This document shows, in pieces, positions 63,295 through 64,000 of a stretch of DNA of 64,000 nucleotides (the stretch's first letter is position 1; every line of letters starts with the position of its first letter). This DNA is from JBHHUI01 sp965248775 (lineage in GTDB: Bacteria; Chloroflexota; Anaerolineae; Anaerolineales; JBHHUI01). The position numbers and the translations under genes are program-made. The notes beneath the pieces are model-generated. The model did not search any database and was not told the DNA's origin. It saw only the letters and a list, made by a program, of their open reading frames with translations. The DNA lies in assembly GCA_965248775.1 (NCBI GenBank), contig OZ252150.1, forward strand, positions 1,302,001-1,366,000, read 5' to 3'.

Positions 63295-63661
63295 TGCATC
63301 CATTATTTTCGCGATGATGTATTCCGGTCCATCATCCGATTTAATTTCTAGATCGAATTTAAGGTCGGGGCGGTACATCCCCTCCAAGCGACTCTCGCCC
63401 GGCGGAATATCCCTGATGAGGCGCCGAGCTGATTTTCGCCAGTTGTGGGGTGAGCGTCCTCGTCGGCGGGCTAAGACTCGTTCGAGACGGGCTGTTTCTT
63501 CCTGGTGAATGTGTATGTCTGCCTTCGGTATGGAGACTATCGAAGAGTTTTGGGAGAACTCATCGAACGGACGGATCGTCACGAAGGCCTTTTAGGGAAT
63601 TTAATCCAAAACTTCCAACGCTTGATTTTGCCGACATTCCGGAATATAAGAATTGCCAGAG

Positions 63662-64000
63662 CTAAAACCCGTTCGTCTCAGGACGTTGGTAGTGGAAGAC
63701 TCGATGGAATGCTTGCAACTCGTAGGGCCGCGCGTAGAACCTGGTCCAGTAGCGCCAGGCGCCCAAACCACGTAGAGCCAACCGTTTCGGGCCAATTAAC
63801 TTGCTGTCTGTAACAGTTGGATAGTATGCATTCAGCACGCGTTCGAAATCCCGGACGCGACGCTTGATCGCGGGATTCAACCAGGGCGTCTTTGGATCGC
63901 GCCGCAGTGAGAAGTTGCGCCAATCCCCACTGACCCATTCGTCGAGGCTGTCTGGGAATTTGAATCCCATTGCGCGCGCCTCCTCATAAAGAGTCCCTTC
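63662..64000 (-). CDS. C-terminal part of a protein running off the window, possibly B12-binding radical SAM
   Basis: The frame is open at the window edge; 112 residues are visible: EGTLYEEARAMGFKFPDSLDEWVSG..., then RRDPKTPWLNPAIKRRVRDFERVLNAYYPTV and ALRGLGAWRYWTRFYARPYELQAFHRVFHYQRP. A segment GF..P..L..W followed by a helical tail is usual at the C-terminus of cobalamin-binding radical SAM proteins (BchE-like group), but the catalytic parts are outside. The 79 bases between it and the adenosine deaminase start hold no gene. Confidence 0.45.
   Translation of the reverse strand, partial: EGTLYEEARAMGFKFPDSLDEWVSGDWRNFSLRRDPKTPWLNPAIKRRVRDFERVLNAYYPTVTDSKLIGPKRLALRGLGAWRYWTRFYARPYELQAFHRVFHYQRPETNGF

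Larger units (their letters stand above)
60940..63582 (-). pseudogene. Adenosine deaminase-like gene split by IS1182 copy C
   Basis: The N-terminal part (63582-63295, GTG start) reads SIPKADIHIHQEETARLERVLARR with the first metal His pair and ends EYIIAKIMDA. The element and one CTAG follow. The C-terminal part (61704-60940) goes on LEENAADGAVLVELRFGASG, GIDFSTTP, TVHAGEF with the third metal His, IGHAVFAG, ECCLSSNVILGAV and VTLNTDDPVRI with the metal Asp. Joined with one CTAG the gene has exactly 351 codons, in frame. It would convert adenosine or a related purine nucleoside to the inosine form. No C-terminal half can be made from the N-terminal transcript now. Confidence 0.9.

Noticed and set aside
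1..64000. tRNA, rRNA or riboswitch genes
   Set aside because: No cloverleaf with CCA-type acceptor or T-loop GTTCGA pattern, no rRNA core sequence and no known riboswitch core was seen by eye on either strand; a tRNAscan-SE and Infernal run would settle it.

Overview
The window looks like a chromosomal segment of a heterotrophic Chloroflexota bacterium (Anaerolineae-like). This is an inference from protein style: lipoproteins and surface enzymes with Thr-Pro-rich linkers, a zinc-ribbon/class III cyclase/ATPase/TPR regulator, DinB-like small proteins, several paralogous acyl-CoA dehydrogenases, and a high insertion-sequence (IS) load. No rRNA, tRNA or CRISPR array was seen.

Layout. 1-9.9 kb: electron-transfer flavoprotein (etfB partial, etfA), an amidohydrolase, a broken lipoprotein, a frameshifted recQ, a dimethylglycine/sarcosine-dehydrogenase-like gene cut by TAG, and bifunctional ftcD. 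ETF, the demethylating dehydrogenase and FtcD fit together as folate-linked one-carbon catabolism. 9.9-19.9 kb: DinB-like protein, a large cyclase/ATPase regulator split by an IS4-type element, a metallo-hydrolase, a MerB-like lyase whose catalytic-cysteine codon is TGA, a methyltransferase, and a peroxiredoxin fused to a cyclic-nucleotide-binding domain. 20-31 kb: RNA-binding and cold-shock proteins, a YdcZ-type transporter split by IS1, a GMC oxidoreductase, a decayed pirin, and small hypotheticals. 31-47 kb is an IS-rich island: an IS701-like element, three near-identical 1594-bp IS1182-type copies (A and B here, C at 61.7 kb), an IS3 element, and two inverted 1518-bp copies of another DDE element that flank an inverted piece of an oxidoreductase operon. 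47-58.6 kb: a molybdenum hydroxylase (IorAB type), then a complete beta-oxidation operon on the minus strand (two acyl-CoA dehydrogenases, a GxxExxY protein, a FadN-like fusion, a thiolase) behind tandem 17-bp operators, with hemolysin III and a third acyl-CoA dehydrogenase diverging. 58.8-64 kb: an anchored GH-A-like hydrolase, an FAH-family enzyme, an adenosine deaminase split by IS1182 copy C, and a partial gene at the edge.

A theme is gene breakage. Four host genes are split by IS elements and can be restored in frame on paper. Others carry single nonsense codons or a frameshift. The transposases of two unrelated IS types also carry short (24-29 nt) GC-rich insertions built of interleaved or nested inverted repeats. 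The two most interesting observations are the TGA-at-catalytic-Cys MerB homologue with a hairpin just downstream, and these small palindromic insertions.
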